Shown here piece by piece: positions 18,832-27,419 of a stretch of DNA of 64,000 nucleotides. The first letter of the stretch is position 1, and the number at the start of each line of letters is the position of its first letter. The notes beneath the pieces were generated by a model that made no database searches, was not told the origin of the DNA, and saw nothing but the letters and a program-made list of their open reading frames with translations. The position numbers and the translations under genes are program-made. The DNA lies in NCBI RefSeq assembly GCF_013394655.1, contig NZ_CP053351.1, forward strand, positions 806,001-870,000, written 5' to 3'. The stretch comes from Winogradskyella schleiferi (GTDB lineage Bacteria; Bacteroidota; Bacteroidia; Flavobacteriales; Flavobacteriaceae).

Positions 18832-20277
18832 TTAATCGAGTCGTTTTTTTAATGCTGAAAGAATTTCGGTATAAATCAAATCGCCATAGTAGTCATCTTC
18901 TACACCAAAATCGATGTTTGGATTATCGTTGATTTCAATAACCATTAATTTGCCATCTACCACTTTAATGTCAATGCCATACAATCCCAAACCCATCAAT
19001 TTTGCCGATTTTAAAGCGATATCAATTACGTTTTTTGGAACCTCTTCAATAGGCAAACAATCTGCATTGCCATCTTGTTCATTTTTGTCTTCGGCTTTCC
19101 AGTTATAAATCTGCCAATGGCCTTTTGCCATATAATAGCGACAAGCGTAAAAAGGCTTGTTGTCAATAATGCCGATTCGCCAGTCGTAGTCCGAAGGGCA
19201 AAATTCTTGTGCGATTATTAGGTCAGATTCTTTAAGCATTTCAGTAACTAAGACGTCAAATTCTGCTTTAGTTTTTGCTTTTTTCACTCCAAATGAAAAT
19301 GTAGAATCTGGCGCTTTTAATACACAAGGCAATCCTGTTTGTTCCAGAACAGCATTACGGTTATTACTATGCACAATGACTGTTTTTGGAGTTGAAATAT
19401 TTGCGTTGTTCATTGCCTCTGCCATGTACACTTTATTGCAGCATTTTAGAATCGCATCTGGATAATCGATTATGGCAATGCCCTCTTGCTGTGCTTTTCT
19501 CGCAAAGGTGTAAGCTTCGTTATTTACTTCGGTGCTTTGTCTTAAAAACAGGGCATCGAAAGAGGATAGGCGCGATAAATCCTTAGGTTCAATGATTTCG
19601 GCATAAATGTTCATCTTTTCAGCAATCTCTATAAACTTTTTTAAGGCTTTAGGGTTGCTTGGTGGTGCAGGATCGTTTGGGTTGACCAAAATCGCCAAAT
19701 CAAAATCGTGATTAGCAACTTTGGCCGTGTCATAACGTTTTTTTGCAAAATATTGATTGGCAAATTCGTGGACACTGGACATATGTTCTTCTGGAATTTC
19801 AGATTCTGAAATAGCCTTAATGCTCTGTATGTTCCATTTTGTGGTATGGTTAAAATTTACTCTCAAAAATGGGACTTGAAAATGCTTATAAAAAAGCGCG
19901 CTCAGGTTTTTGTATTTCTGCGCCACATTTTGTCCAAAATAGATACTTAAAGTAAAATCTTGTGACTTTATATTTTTTAGGCTTTGTTGAATGACATCGT
20001 CAAACTCATCGGAAACAATTCTAACGAGTTTCAAGGCCTTTAAATCAACAATATTTTTTGTGGTCGGAATTGGTAAATGACCTCTGGCTTCTGCCAAAAG
20101 CGAGACGTAATAACCTTTAGATTGGTAGGAGTAGTCCTTACACAAATTAAATATTCGTGCGGTTTTTAATTGGGCATACTTCGGATTTGTAAGATAATCT
20201 TGGGAGGAAATTACGGTGATGTTATCAATTGAAAAGTTCCATTTTTCAGGTTGATTTACAACAATGTATTTTTTCAT
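18832..20277 (-). CDS. RimK-like ATP-grasp ligase with RLAN N-terminal domain
   Basis: A 481-residue protein. The first ~180 residues match the RimK-like N-terminal (RLAN) domain (YSYQSKGYYVSLLAEARGH). The rest is an ATP-grasp ligase: LPCVLKAPDSTFSFGVKK (glycine-rich lid), IIAQEFCPSDYDWRIGIID, GLYGIDIKVVDGKLMVIEI and the Mg-binding NDNPNID. RimK relatives add glutamate or other amino acids to carboxylates. It is the first gene of a three-gene operon with a GCS2 ligase and an amidohydrolase. Substrates are unknown. Confidence 0.88.
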   Translation of the reverse strand: MKKYIVVNQPEKWNFSIDNITVISSQDYLTNPKYAQLKTARIFNLCKDYSYQSKGYYVSLLAEARGHLPIPTTKNIVDLKALKLVRIVSDEFDDVIQQSLKNIKSQDFTLSIYFGQNVAQKYKNLSALFYKHFQVPFLRVNFNHTTKWNIQSIKAISESEIPEEHMSSVHEFANQYFAKKRYDTAKVANHDFDLAILVNPNDPAPPSNPKALKKFIEIAEKMNIYAEIIEPKDLSRLSSFDALFLRQSTEVNNEAYTFARKAQQEGIAIIDYPDAILKCCNKVYMAEAMNNANISTPKTVIVHSNNRNAVLEQTGLPCVLKAPDSTFSFGVKKAKTKAEFDVLVTEMLKESDLIIAQEFCPSDYDWRIGIIDNKPFYACRYYMAKGHWQIYNWKAEDKNEQDGNADCLPIEEVPKNVIDIALKSAKLMGLGLYGIDIKVVDGKLMVIEINDNPNIDFGVEDDYYGDLIYTEILSALKKRLD

Positions 20278-20492
20278 TTAGAGCGCGTTACGCTATTATA
20301 ATTTTAAACAAAATTATACTATTTTTTGATTGGTTTCACAAAGTTTATTAAATTATTATTAGATGTTTTTTGGAGAAGATTTATTATTTGCGATCGTTGC
20401 AAAAGATGACTAGCAAAGCTTTTGAGAGGCTTTTGGAATAAACTTGGTTCTTAAAATAAACAGAACATTATCATAGAAGTAAGTTTTAAGAA

Positions 20493-21395
20493 TCATTGTG
20501 CATTTAATTTCTTTAATTGCGCTCGCCAAAGTTCATTGGCATGTTTGGCAAGTTTTAATTGAAACTCTCGATTTTCTACTTTAATAAAATCCCTAAACGA
20601 AATGCTAAACGGCTTTTTTGTGGCGTTGTCTTTTAGAAACTTCAGTTGCTCAGTATATAAATCATTTATGTTGTTCCAGTCTCCATATGGCATGGTATTA
20701 GAAAGCTCTAAATAGTCGTCAATAGAAATATTACCAATGACCTTTGTTTGCTTTATTTTTCTTTTCATGTTTCGGGCTTGAAAATCACACCAAAAATAGC
20801 CTTGATTATAGCTGGTTTCTCCTCCTATATCTAAATACATGACTTCCGAATTCATGAATTCTTCAATTGAAACTTCGGTGTCTTTAACAAGAGCACTAAA
20901 GGCTAATCTGTTACCTCCATCTATGTCATCGTCATCTTTTTCAAACACCAAGCCATAGGCAAATTGATTAGATTTTAGTTGAATTGAAACAATGTCGCCT
21001 CTATTAAAATAGGCTGGACAGAAGATTATTTTTTTCCGCTTTAAAGGAGTTTTTCGAGGTGTTTGAATTTTTTGAACAAAGATGGTTAATGCGTCTACCC
21101 GTTTTTTATAATCTTTTTTAGTTTCCTTCCAGAGATCTAAACCTTTACCAGTTTTAATACACGCTTTTACCTTTAGAATTGTTTCGGGTTCTAATGCGCC
21201 ACACATCCATTGGCTATGCGCTATACCTGTCCAGAAATCGGCGAACACGTCGTCATCATTTTCTGGATGGTATTGTTCCTCTAACTGTTTTCTAATTTTA
21301 GTGCTACTATGACCGAGGTTATATAAATGCTTGTATTCAGCCCAAATATCGGCCGTTGTGTCATTCTGTAAAATTCCTGTTCCCCAAGCTCCCAT
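20493..21395 (-). CDS. DUF4259 / Imm26-like two-part protein
   Basis: A 300-residue cytoplasmic protein. The N-terminus (MGAWGTGILQNDTTADIW) is the hallmark of DUF4259. The centre (FNRGDIVSIQLKSNQFAYGLVF) resembles the beta-rich Imm26 immunity domain of polymorphic toxin systems. The Imm26 assignment is by pattern only. It is the third gene of an operon with an MBOAT acyltransferase and an SGNH-like protein, separated from them by 2 bases. No toxin gene is seen nearby, so an immunity role is unproven. Confidence 0.6.
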   Translation of the reverse strand: MGAWGTGILQNDTTADIWAEYKHLYNLGHSSTKIRKQLEEQYHPENDDDVFADFWTGIAHSQWMCGALEPETILKVKACIKTGKGLDLWKETKKDYKKRVDALTIFVQKIQTPRKTPLKRKKIIFCPAYFNRGDIVSIQLKSNQFAYGLVFEKDDDDIDGGNRLAFSALVKDTEVSIEEFMNSEVMYLDIGGETSYNQGYFWCDFQARNMKRKIKQTKVIGNISIDDYLELSNTMPYGDWNNINDLYTEQLKFLKDNATKKPFSISFRDFIKVENREFQLKLAKHANELWRAQLKKLNAQ

Positions 21396-21397
21396 AA

Positions 21398-22348
21398 TTA
21401 ATTCTTGAGATGTTGATTCATGTTTTCATCTATGTAATCCTGTTTGTTTCGCTTTTCCAAAAGGCCATTTTCTAACAAAGTAGCAAACCATTCTGAAAAT
21501 ACTTTCGCTCCTTTATGGTTTAAATGTTGTAAATCTCCAAACTCTGAATTGGAAAGTGGAAAATTTGAAAAATCTAAGTATTCAACAGTCGCGTATCTCG
21601 TATTTAGAAGTTCTTGATATGTTTTTTCATTTTGATATTCATTGTATTTTTCGTGTTGTGGACTTCTAATTAGCACCACTCTTTTTTCGTTTGCTTTACA
21701 AAACTTTATTAACGCATCTAAGTAAGATAAATTGATTTCAGAAATTCCTTTGGAAATAACTGTCGGTTTGTTGTTTGAACCGACATCGGCGTTTAATATA
21801 GAATCTGTTTTGTCTCTTTCTAAATATAAATAACCACCAAGTTGATTCAAATAGTCAGCGTCATTTTTAAAAAATCTGGTAGATTTCATTTTCAAAGAAA
21901 GTCCGAGTCCTTTGGTATATGCCTTAGGGTTGTGTTTAAATAATAGTAAGTTCTCATTGATACTGGTGAATGAAGCATACATTGGATATTTATAAGTGAT
22001 GAATTTGTCGCTCCAAATCCATTCCTCTATGTCTCGTTCTATTTGATTATTTGTGAATTCGATAAAAATGACATTTACTGATGGGTTGTGCTTTATAATT
22101 TGCTTCGTTTTGATATAGCTGTAGAGATAGGAATCGCCAGATTGAGAAAGGTTTTTTAAGTTTGGGATGAGAGAATCATTATAAGCGCATTCAGAGTGTG
22201 AATGGCCAACAACAATGTAATTTGGTTTTTGCTGTAGCTGAAAATCTATTGTTTTTCTTTCCAATATTGACGTTCCTATGACAATCAAGACAATTAAGCT
22301 CAAGAAAATGAACATGAATAAAATAGTACGTTTAAGAAATGTTACCAT
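21398..22348 (-). CDS. SGNH-hydrolase-like membrane-anchored protein (MBOAT partner)
   Basis: A 316-residue protein with one N-terminal membrane anchor (about residues 8-28), so the rest is probably periplasmic. The first strand carries YIVVGHSHSECAYND with a Ser in the nucleophile position. Near the C-terminus FGDLQHLNHKGAKVFSEWF supplies the D-x-x-H pair of SGNH/DltD/AlgX-like proteins. It follows the MBOAT gene by 2 bases. MBOAT/SGNH pairs move acyl groups across the membrane onto extracellular polymers, and this one probably does the same; the acceptor is unknown. Confidence 0.75.
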   Translation of the reverse strand: MVTFLKRTILFMFIFLSLIVLIVIGTSILERKTIDFQLQQKPNYIVVGHSHSECAYNDSLIPNLKNLSQSGDSYLYSYIKTKQIIKHNPSVNVIFIEFTNNQIERDIEEWIWSDKFITYKYPMYASFTSINENLLLFKHNPKAYTKGLGLSLKMKSTRFFKNDADYLNQLGGYLYLERDKTDSILNADVGSNNKPTVISKGISEINLSYLDALIKFCKANEKRVVLIRSPQHEKYNEYQNEKTYQELLNTRYATVEYLDFSNFPLSNSEFGDLQHLNHKGAKVFSEWFATLLENGLLEKRNKQDYIDENMNQHLKN

Positions 22349-22350
22349 AA

Positions 22351-23796
22351 TTAAAATTGAAAATATATAAATTCCTGCTGTTTACCTTGATAAATAAAAA
22401 TCATTAAGGCGATCAAAAAATAAAAAGACCATCGGAAATAGCGTTTTTTAATTTTATAAATATGTGACAATGCATGGTGACCTTCTCTCCCCAACCATTC
22501 AATAAGCATTAAAACACAAATAAAAAATAGAATTAGAATAAGGTCTTTAGAACGTATTTCAGGCATGGTAAATAATGTTTTAGAGACTATTCTTGATATA
22601 TAATTTACAGCATGTTCCATAGAATTGGCTCTAAAAAATATCCAACCAAGAACGGTTAACCCAAAAGTTAACAGCATTAATGCGACTTCTTTAAAGCTTG
22701 GGAATAGTTTTCCTAGCGCAACACTATCTAAATGCTTTCTGTTATTATTAGTGAGAAGAATAGGTATAAAATATAAAGCATTAAGTGCGCCCCAAACTAT
22801 AAATGTCCAATTGGCACCATGCCAAAATCCACTAACAAGGAAAATGATAAATACATTCCGGATTTTAATCCAAGTTCCACCACGACTACCACCTAATGGA
22901 ATGTAGAGGTAATCTCTAAACCAGGTAGAAAGTGAAATATGCCAGCGTCTCCAAAACTCGGCAATATCCCTTGAAAAATAAGGGAACGCGAAATTTTGTT
23001 TTAAATCAAACCCGAACAGTCGTGAAACACCTATGGCAATATCTGAATACCCTGAAAAATCGCCATAAATTTGAAACGTAAACAGAACTGCACCCAAAAC
23101 GAACGTACTTCCTGAATAGTCAGCAGAGTTATCGAAAATTATATTTGCATATTGTGCACAATTATCGGCAATGACTATTTTTTTAAATAAGCCCCAAAGT
23201 ATTTGTCGCATGCCATCCACGCCATTTGTATATTTAAAATGACGTTTTTTGTAAAATTGAGGCAATAGGTTTGTGGCACGCTCAATGGGTCCTGCGACTA
23301 ATTGAGGAAAGAAACTAACAAATGCCGCAAAAGCGATAAAGTTTTTGGTCGGCTCTAGTTTTCGTTTGTAAACATCAATAGTGTAGCTCAATGTTTGAAA
23401 AGTATAAAAGCTAATACCAACAGGTAAAATGATATTCAGGGAATTGGCATTGATTTGGGTGCCAAAAAATGAAAAAGCGCTTATAAAATTATCGAGAAAG
23501 AAATTGTAATATTTAAAGAAACCAAGAAATCCAAGATTTACCAAAATACTTGTCCAAAGCAAAAGTTTCCTTTTAGCTACATTGTTCTGTTTACTCAAAC
23601 TAATACCAACAACATAATCGATTAGCGTACTAAAAAGAATTAAAGACAGAAATCGCCAGTCCCACCAGCCATAAAAAACATAGCTTGCGGCAACAATGAG
23701 TAAATTCTGTAGGTTTAAGTTTTTGTGAGTGACAAACCAGTATAGAATAAAAATGATTGGTAAGAATATGGCAAAATCTATAGAGTTAAAGAGCAT
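22351..23796 (-). CDS. MBOAT-family O-acyltransferase (AlgI/DltB-like)
   Basis: A 481-residue polytopic inner-membrane protein with about ten to twelve hydrophobic helices. Conserved MBOAT motifs are VAGPIERATNLLPQF, FWRRWHISLSTWFRDYLYIP and the catalytic-His region FLVSGFWHGANWTFIVWG. Relatives transfer acetyl or other acyl groups to alginate, teichoic acid or other surface polysaccharides. It is the first gene of the three-gene operon with the SGNH and DUF4259/Imm26-like genes. No alginate or teichoic acid genes are in view. Confidence 0.92.
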   Translation of the reverse strand: MLFNSIDFAIFLPIIFILYWFVTHKNLNLQNLLIVAASYVFYGWWDWRFLSLILFSTLIDYVVGISLSKQNNVAKRKLLLWTSILVNLGFLGFFKYYNFFLDNFISAFSFFGTQINANSLNIILPVGISFYTFQTLSYTIDVYKRKLEPTKNFIAFAAFVSFFPQLVAGPIERATNLLPQFYKKRHFKYTNGVDGMRQILWGLFKKIVIADNCAQYANIIFDNSADYSGSTFVLGAVLFTFQIYGDFSGYSDIAIGVSRLFGFDLKQNFAFPYFSRDIAEFWRRWHISLSTWFRDYLYIPLGGSRGGTWIKIRNVFIIFLVSGFWHGANWTFIVWGALNALYFIPILLTNNNRKHLDSVALGKLFPSFKEVALMLLTFGLTVLGWIFFRANSMEHAVNYISRIVSKTLFTMPEIRSKDLILILFFICVLMLIEWLGREGHHALSHIYKIKKRYFRWSFYFLIALMIFIYQGKQQEFIYFQF

Positions 23797-23960
23797 TTTT
23801 TTATTCTAGTTGATTAGTGTTCTTAGCGCACCTGATAATGATTATAGGATGAAATTTATTTCAAAACATTTAGCAATCTTAAGACCTATGTATTAGATCA
23901 GATTTTACTGAAATAATTAAGGCCCAATATAAAGGAAGCTACTCTCGTTTTTTAATAATT

Positions 23961-25724
23961 TTAATTTTGTTTCACACGATAAACAGGATAAACCATATGA
24001 GCCGCTTCATAATGTTTACTCTGCTTATGCAACCAATCTAATTGTGCATACCAATTGTTGGCAAAATCTTCATCATAGCTGATTTTTACATTGTATTCTA
24101 TTTGAAGTTTAGGGTTTTCTTTTAAAAGCTGTTCTGCTTTGTCTTCCCAAACATAAGGTGAAAAGCCTTCTTTCTGTTGTAGAATGGTATCAAAGAAATT
24201 CCAGTTAAAAAATGAATCTGGAGCGGTTGGTTCTAAAGTTTCCAGTAAATACCGAAGGGCTTTTTGATCCGTGGAAATAAGATAATCTCCTTTTCTAAAC
24301 TGTATATTTTCCTCTGTAGTATTTACGGTTGTGTTGTAATGTGGATAATGACCTTCGTAAGCCGATGTTCGGGTTTCATAAGCGCCTATTTTATAGGTCT
24401 CCACGGTTAGCGTGGTATCGTTTTTAAATGGTGTCAATTCCACATTGTTCAACTTTAATAACGCAATAATATGATGCCAACCTTGTGGAATGACATAAGC
24501 TTTTGGGATAGTGACAGAATCTGTAGCTTTGAAAAAATTTTTATAGTTAATGTCTTTAGTAAATGGCTTCGATCTGTCATATTTTAAGCGTTTGGCTCCA
24601 GTTAGTTCACTCGGAATCATTTCGCCTTCGTAACCTTTAAATTTTAGGGTTGATGTTTTTGTGGTGTCCACAGACCAAATTAATGGATAGCGTTTCCCAG
24701 CGGACCAAATTCCAGCTTGCTCTTTTCTGAGTTGAGCAATTTTATCGCCTTGTTCTTCAATAATTTCAATCATGCTCTTCATTAGTTGGTAAGTGCCTTC
24801 CACACGTTGTTTGTATGGTTTTAACATGTGTGTTTCTACCATCATGCCCAAGGTGTTGAATAATGTGGTGTAACCAGTGGAATATCTTGGCGTATCTAAG
24901 AATTGCGTAAATCCAGCGTCTGGTTTGCGATTGTACACATTAACATAAGGCGTAATATCCCAAGATTTTGCTTGTAGTTTTTGCTCCAGTATTGGCATCA
25001 TTTTGGATTGCATAAAATAACCAAGCGCACCACCTAATTTATTATGCTGCGTAAATAAATGCGTCAACGTATATTGGTAATCTGCTCCGTTGCTCACATG
25101 ATTATCGATAAAAACATCAGGTTGTACTAAATGAAAAATTTGTGAAAAGGTTCGTGCATTTTTGGTGTCTGCTTTTATAAAATCCCGATTCAAATCGTAA
25201 TTTCGGGCATTGCCTCTAAAGCCGTATTCCTTTGGGCCGTTTTGATTGGTCCGTGTTGTGGAATTCCGATTCAAACTTCCTCCTATATTATAAATAGGAA
25301 TAGTAACCACAACCGTGTTTTTTGGAGCTTCAACTTTTCCTTCTGCGATATCCCTAAAAAGCATCATCGTCGCATCAATGCCATCAGATTCTCCAGGATG
25401 AATGCCATTATTTATGAATAAAATTCTGTTGTTTTGTCTTAAGTTTTCAAAATCAGCACCAGAACCATTCATGTTCAACGTCACCAGATGAAGCGGTTTT
25501 CCGGAATCGGTTTCGCCAAAGGCTTGGATTGAAATTTCAGAATAGGTTTTTGCTAAATCATGATAAAAACCGATAGTTTCTTGGTAAGTTGCCGTTTCTA
25601 AACCGTCACTTTTCTCAAAAGTCGTTGTAAAATCCAAGGTGACTTTTTGGGGCTCTAAATCTGGTTTTTCTGTTTTATCATTACAAGCATAAATAAGAAC
25701 ACATAGAATGAAGAGTTTTTTCAT
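23961..25724 (-). CDS. M14-family zinc carboxypeptidase lipoprotein
   Basis: A 587-residue exported protein. The N-terminus MKKLFILCVLIYACNDK is a lipoprotein signal with the lipidated Cys at residue 14. The M14 metal ligands are seen in FINNGIHPGESDGIDA (H-x-x-E) and IDNHVSNGAD (second His). It probably trims peptides in the periplasm or at the surface. It is monocistronic and diverges from the small gene at 25764 across a 39-base gap holding the palindrome AGCAAATTTGCT. Confidence 0.88.
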   Translation of the reverse strand: MKKLFILCVLIYACNDKTEKPDLEPQKVTLDFTTTFEKSDGLETATYQETIGFYHDLAKTYSEISIQAFGETDSGKPLHLVTLNMNGSGADFENLRQNNRILFINNGIHPGESDGIDATMMLFRDIAEGKVEAPKNTVVVTIPIYNIGGSLNRNSTTRTNQNGPKEYGFRGNARNYDLNRDFIKADTKNARTFSQIFHLVQPDVFIDNHVSNGADYQYTLTHLFTQHNKLGGALGYFMQSKMMPILEQKLQAKSWDITPYVNVYNRKPDAGFTQFLDTPRYSTGYTTLFNTLGMMVETHMLKPYKQRVEGTYQLMKSMIEIIEEQGDKIAQLRKEQAGIWSAGKRYPLIWSVDTTKTSTLKFKGYEGEMIPSELTGAKRLKYDRSKPFTKDINYKNFFKATDSVTIPKAYVIPQGWHHIIALLKLNNVELTPFKNDTTLTVETYKIGAYETRTSAYEGHYPHYNTTVNTTEENIQFRKGDYLISTDQKALRYLLETLEPTAPDSFFNWNFFDTILQQKEGFSPYVWEDKAEQLLKENPKLQIEYNVKISYDEDFANNWYAQLDWLHKQSKHYEAAHMVYPVYRVKQN

Positions 25725-25727
25725 GTC

Positions 25728-25739
25728 AGCAAATTTGCT
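25728..25739. promoter_or_regulatory. 12-bp palindrome between divergent genes
   Basis: AGCAAATTTGCT is a perfect palindrome in the 39-base gap between the M14 peptidase and the divergent small gene. It is a possible shared operator. Confidence 0.35.
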
Positions 25740-25763
25740 CTAAATTTACTTATATTTATTAAT

Positions 25764-26132
25764 ATGAAAACTTATAAGTTAAGCTTTGGTGAAATTATAA
25801 TCTTAAAGGACAATCTTGCCGAAGTTATAATAAACGATGAAGTCCTAATGGATCTAGAGATGGTAAGAGAATACCATGAATTTTTGCTTACTCATTTAGA
25901 AGCACCGTTTTCGCTCTTGGTTAATAAAAAATATGCTTATGCATATACGTTTAAAGCTCAAATGGTAATTGCTAGTCTTAAAGAAATAAAAGCTATGGCG
26001 GTTGTTGTAGAGGGTTTTAATGCTAAAGTATCTACTAATTTCTTAATTAGCATGAATAAAAGTAATAATTGGAATATCAAAACTTTTAGATTAAGAGATG
26101 ACGCTATAAATTGGTTAGAAAAACAACACTAA
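25764..26132 (+). CDS. Small STAS/SpoIIAA-like hypothetical protein
   Basis: A 122-residue cytoplasmic protein with alternating beta strands and helices. FGEIIILKDNLAEVIINDEVLMDLE, then YAYTFKAQMVIASLKEIKAMAVVV, suggests a STAS- or SpoIIAA-like fold of the kind seen in small flavobacterial proteins. No catalytic motif is visible. It ends 78 bases before ctlX on the same strand. The function is unknown. Confidence 0.6.
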   Translation: MKTYKLSFGEIIILKDNLAEVIINDEVLMDLEMVREYHEFLLTHLEAPFSLLVNKKYAYAYTFKAQMVIASLKEIKAMAVVVEGFNAKVSTNFLISMNKSNNWNIKTFRLRDDAINWLEKQH

Positions 26133-26171
26133 TTTTATAATTGTTTTAATATAACTCACCTTTAAAAACTA

Positions 26172-26179
26172 TAACTTTG
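26172..26179 (+). promoter_or_regulatory. Candidate -7 box for ctlX
   Basis: TAACTTTG fits TAnnTTTG and lies 31 bases before the ctlX ATG. No TTG stands at the preferred upstream distance. Confidence 0.4.
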
Positions 26180-26210
26180 CGCAAATTTTATAACCCTATA
26201 CTTAACTTAC

Positions 26211-27143
26211 ATGCAACAAACCACAAATACCATTTTAATGATTCGTCCTGTTAATTTCAGGATGAATGAACAAACCGCTGTCAATAATTATTTTCAAGAA
26301 GATTTAGATTTAAAAAATGCTGAAATTAATGCCAAAGCCCAAGACGAATTTGATGCTTTTGCAGATAAGTTGAAAGCTGCTGGTATTAATGTTATTATAG
26401 AAGACGATGATAAATTGAATGATACTCCAGATTCAATTTTTCCTAATAATTGGGTGAGTTTTCATGCCAATGGCGATGTGGCAAAATACCCAATGTTTGC
26501 TGAAAATAGAAGACGTGAGCGTCGGGATGAAGTGTTCATTCGATTGGAAGATGAAGGCTTTAAAATTGAAAATATTGTTGATTACACCTCTGCCGAGCTT
26601 GAAGGTTACTTCTTAGAAGGTACAGGAAGTGTGGCCTTAGATCGCGTCAATAGAAAAGCGTATTGTGCATTATCTCCTAGAGCTGATGAGGATTTATTTA
26701 TAGAGTTCTGCGAAGATTTTGAATTTACCCCAATCATTTTTACCGCCAACCAAACTGTGGAAGGGAAGCGACTGCCAATATACCATACTAATGTGATGAT
26801 GTGTTTGGCGGAAAACTTTGCCGTGATTTGTTTGGATTCTATTGACGACAAAAAAGAGCGTAAAAACGTGGTGAAACACTTAAAGCAAGATGGTAAGGAA
26901 ATCATTTCTATAACTGAAGCTCAAATGCATCAATTTGCTGGAAATATGTTGCAACTAAGAGGTAAGGAGGATCAGCGTTATCTAGTGATGAGTGAAGCTG
27001 CGCATAAAAGTTTAACACAAAACCAAATCTCAACTATTGAAAAGTATTGTCCTATCCTTTCGAGTTCCTTAGAAACCATTGAAACCTGTGGAGGCGGAAG
27101 TGCACGCTGTATGATGGCAGAGGTGTTTTTGCCCAGGGATTAA
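26211..27143 (+). CDS. ctlX: Citrulline utilization hydrolase CtlX-type amidinohydrolase
   Basis: A 310-residue pentein-fold enzyme of the CtlX/arginine-deiminase-related group. It begins TNTILMIRPVNFRMNEQTAVN. The substrate site is PDSIFPNNWVSFH, the family acidic segment is FLEGTGSVALDR, the catalytic His is in LPIYHTNVMM, and the catalytic Cys is in the C-terminal GGGSARCMMAEVF (Cys300). It probably acts on citrulline or a related ureido/guanidino compound. The related DDAH-like enzyme is 18.5 kb upstream. Confidence 0.9.
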   Translation: MQQTTNTILMIRPVNFRMNEQTAVNNYFQEDLDLKNAEINAKAQDEFDAFADKLKAAGINVIIEDDDKLNDTPDSIFPNNWVSFHANGDVAKYPMFAENRRRERRDEVFIRLEDEGFKIENIVDYTSAELEGYFLEGTGSVALDRVNRKAYCALSPRADEDLFIEFCEDFEFTPIIFTANQTVEGKRLPIYHTNVMMCLAENFAVICLDSIDDKKERKNVVKHLKQDGKEIISITEAQMHQFAGNMLQLRGKEDQRYLVMSEAAHKSLTQNQISTIEKYCPILSSSLETIETCGGGSARCMMAEVFLPRD

Positions 27144-27300
27144 CGAATTACGATTTTTGAATTACGGGAGTCGGATATAACTAAATCGTAAACTTTAAAG
27201 AAATAGTGTGATTTCGGGGTTTTTAAATTATTTGTTGTGAAAAGATTTGATGATAAGTTTTACGCTATTTAGTCGTAAGGTTGCTTCGTCTTCGCTAATC

Positions 27301-27419
27301 TTCTAAATTCTAAATTCTAAATTCTAAATTCTAAATTCTAAATTCTAAATTCTAAATTCTAAATTCTAAATTCTAAATTCTAAATTCTAAATTCTAAATT
27401 CTAAATTCTAAATTCTAAA
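27301..27419. repeat. Heptamer tandem array TTCTAAA (17 perfect copies)
   Basis: Seventeen exact TTCTAAA units (119 bases) fill the gap between the convergent ctlX and histidine kinase genes. On the minus strand the array (TTTAGAA units) begins at the very next base after the kinase TAA stop codon. Confidence 0.97.

Noticed and set aside
27301..27419. Possible CRISPR array
   Set aside because: The units are 7 bases long and directly tandem with no spacers, and no cas gene is present.
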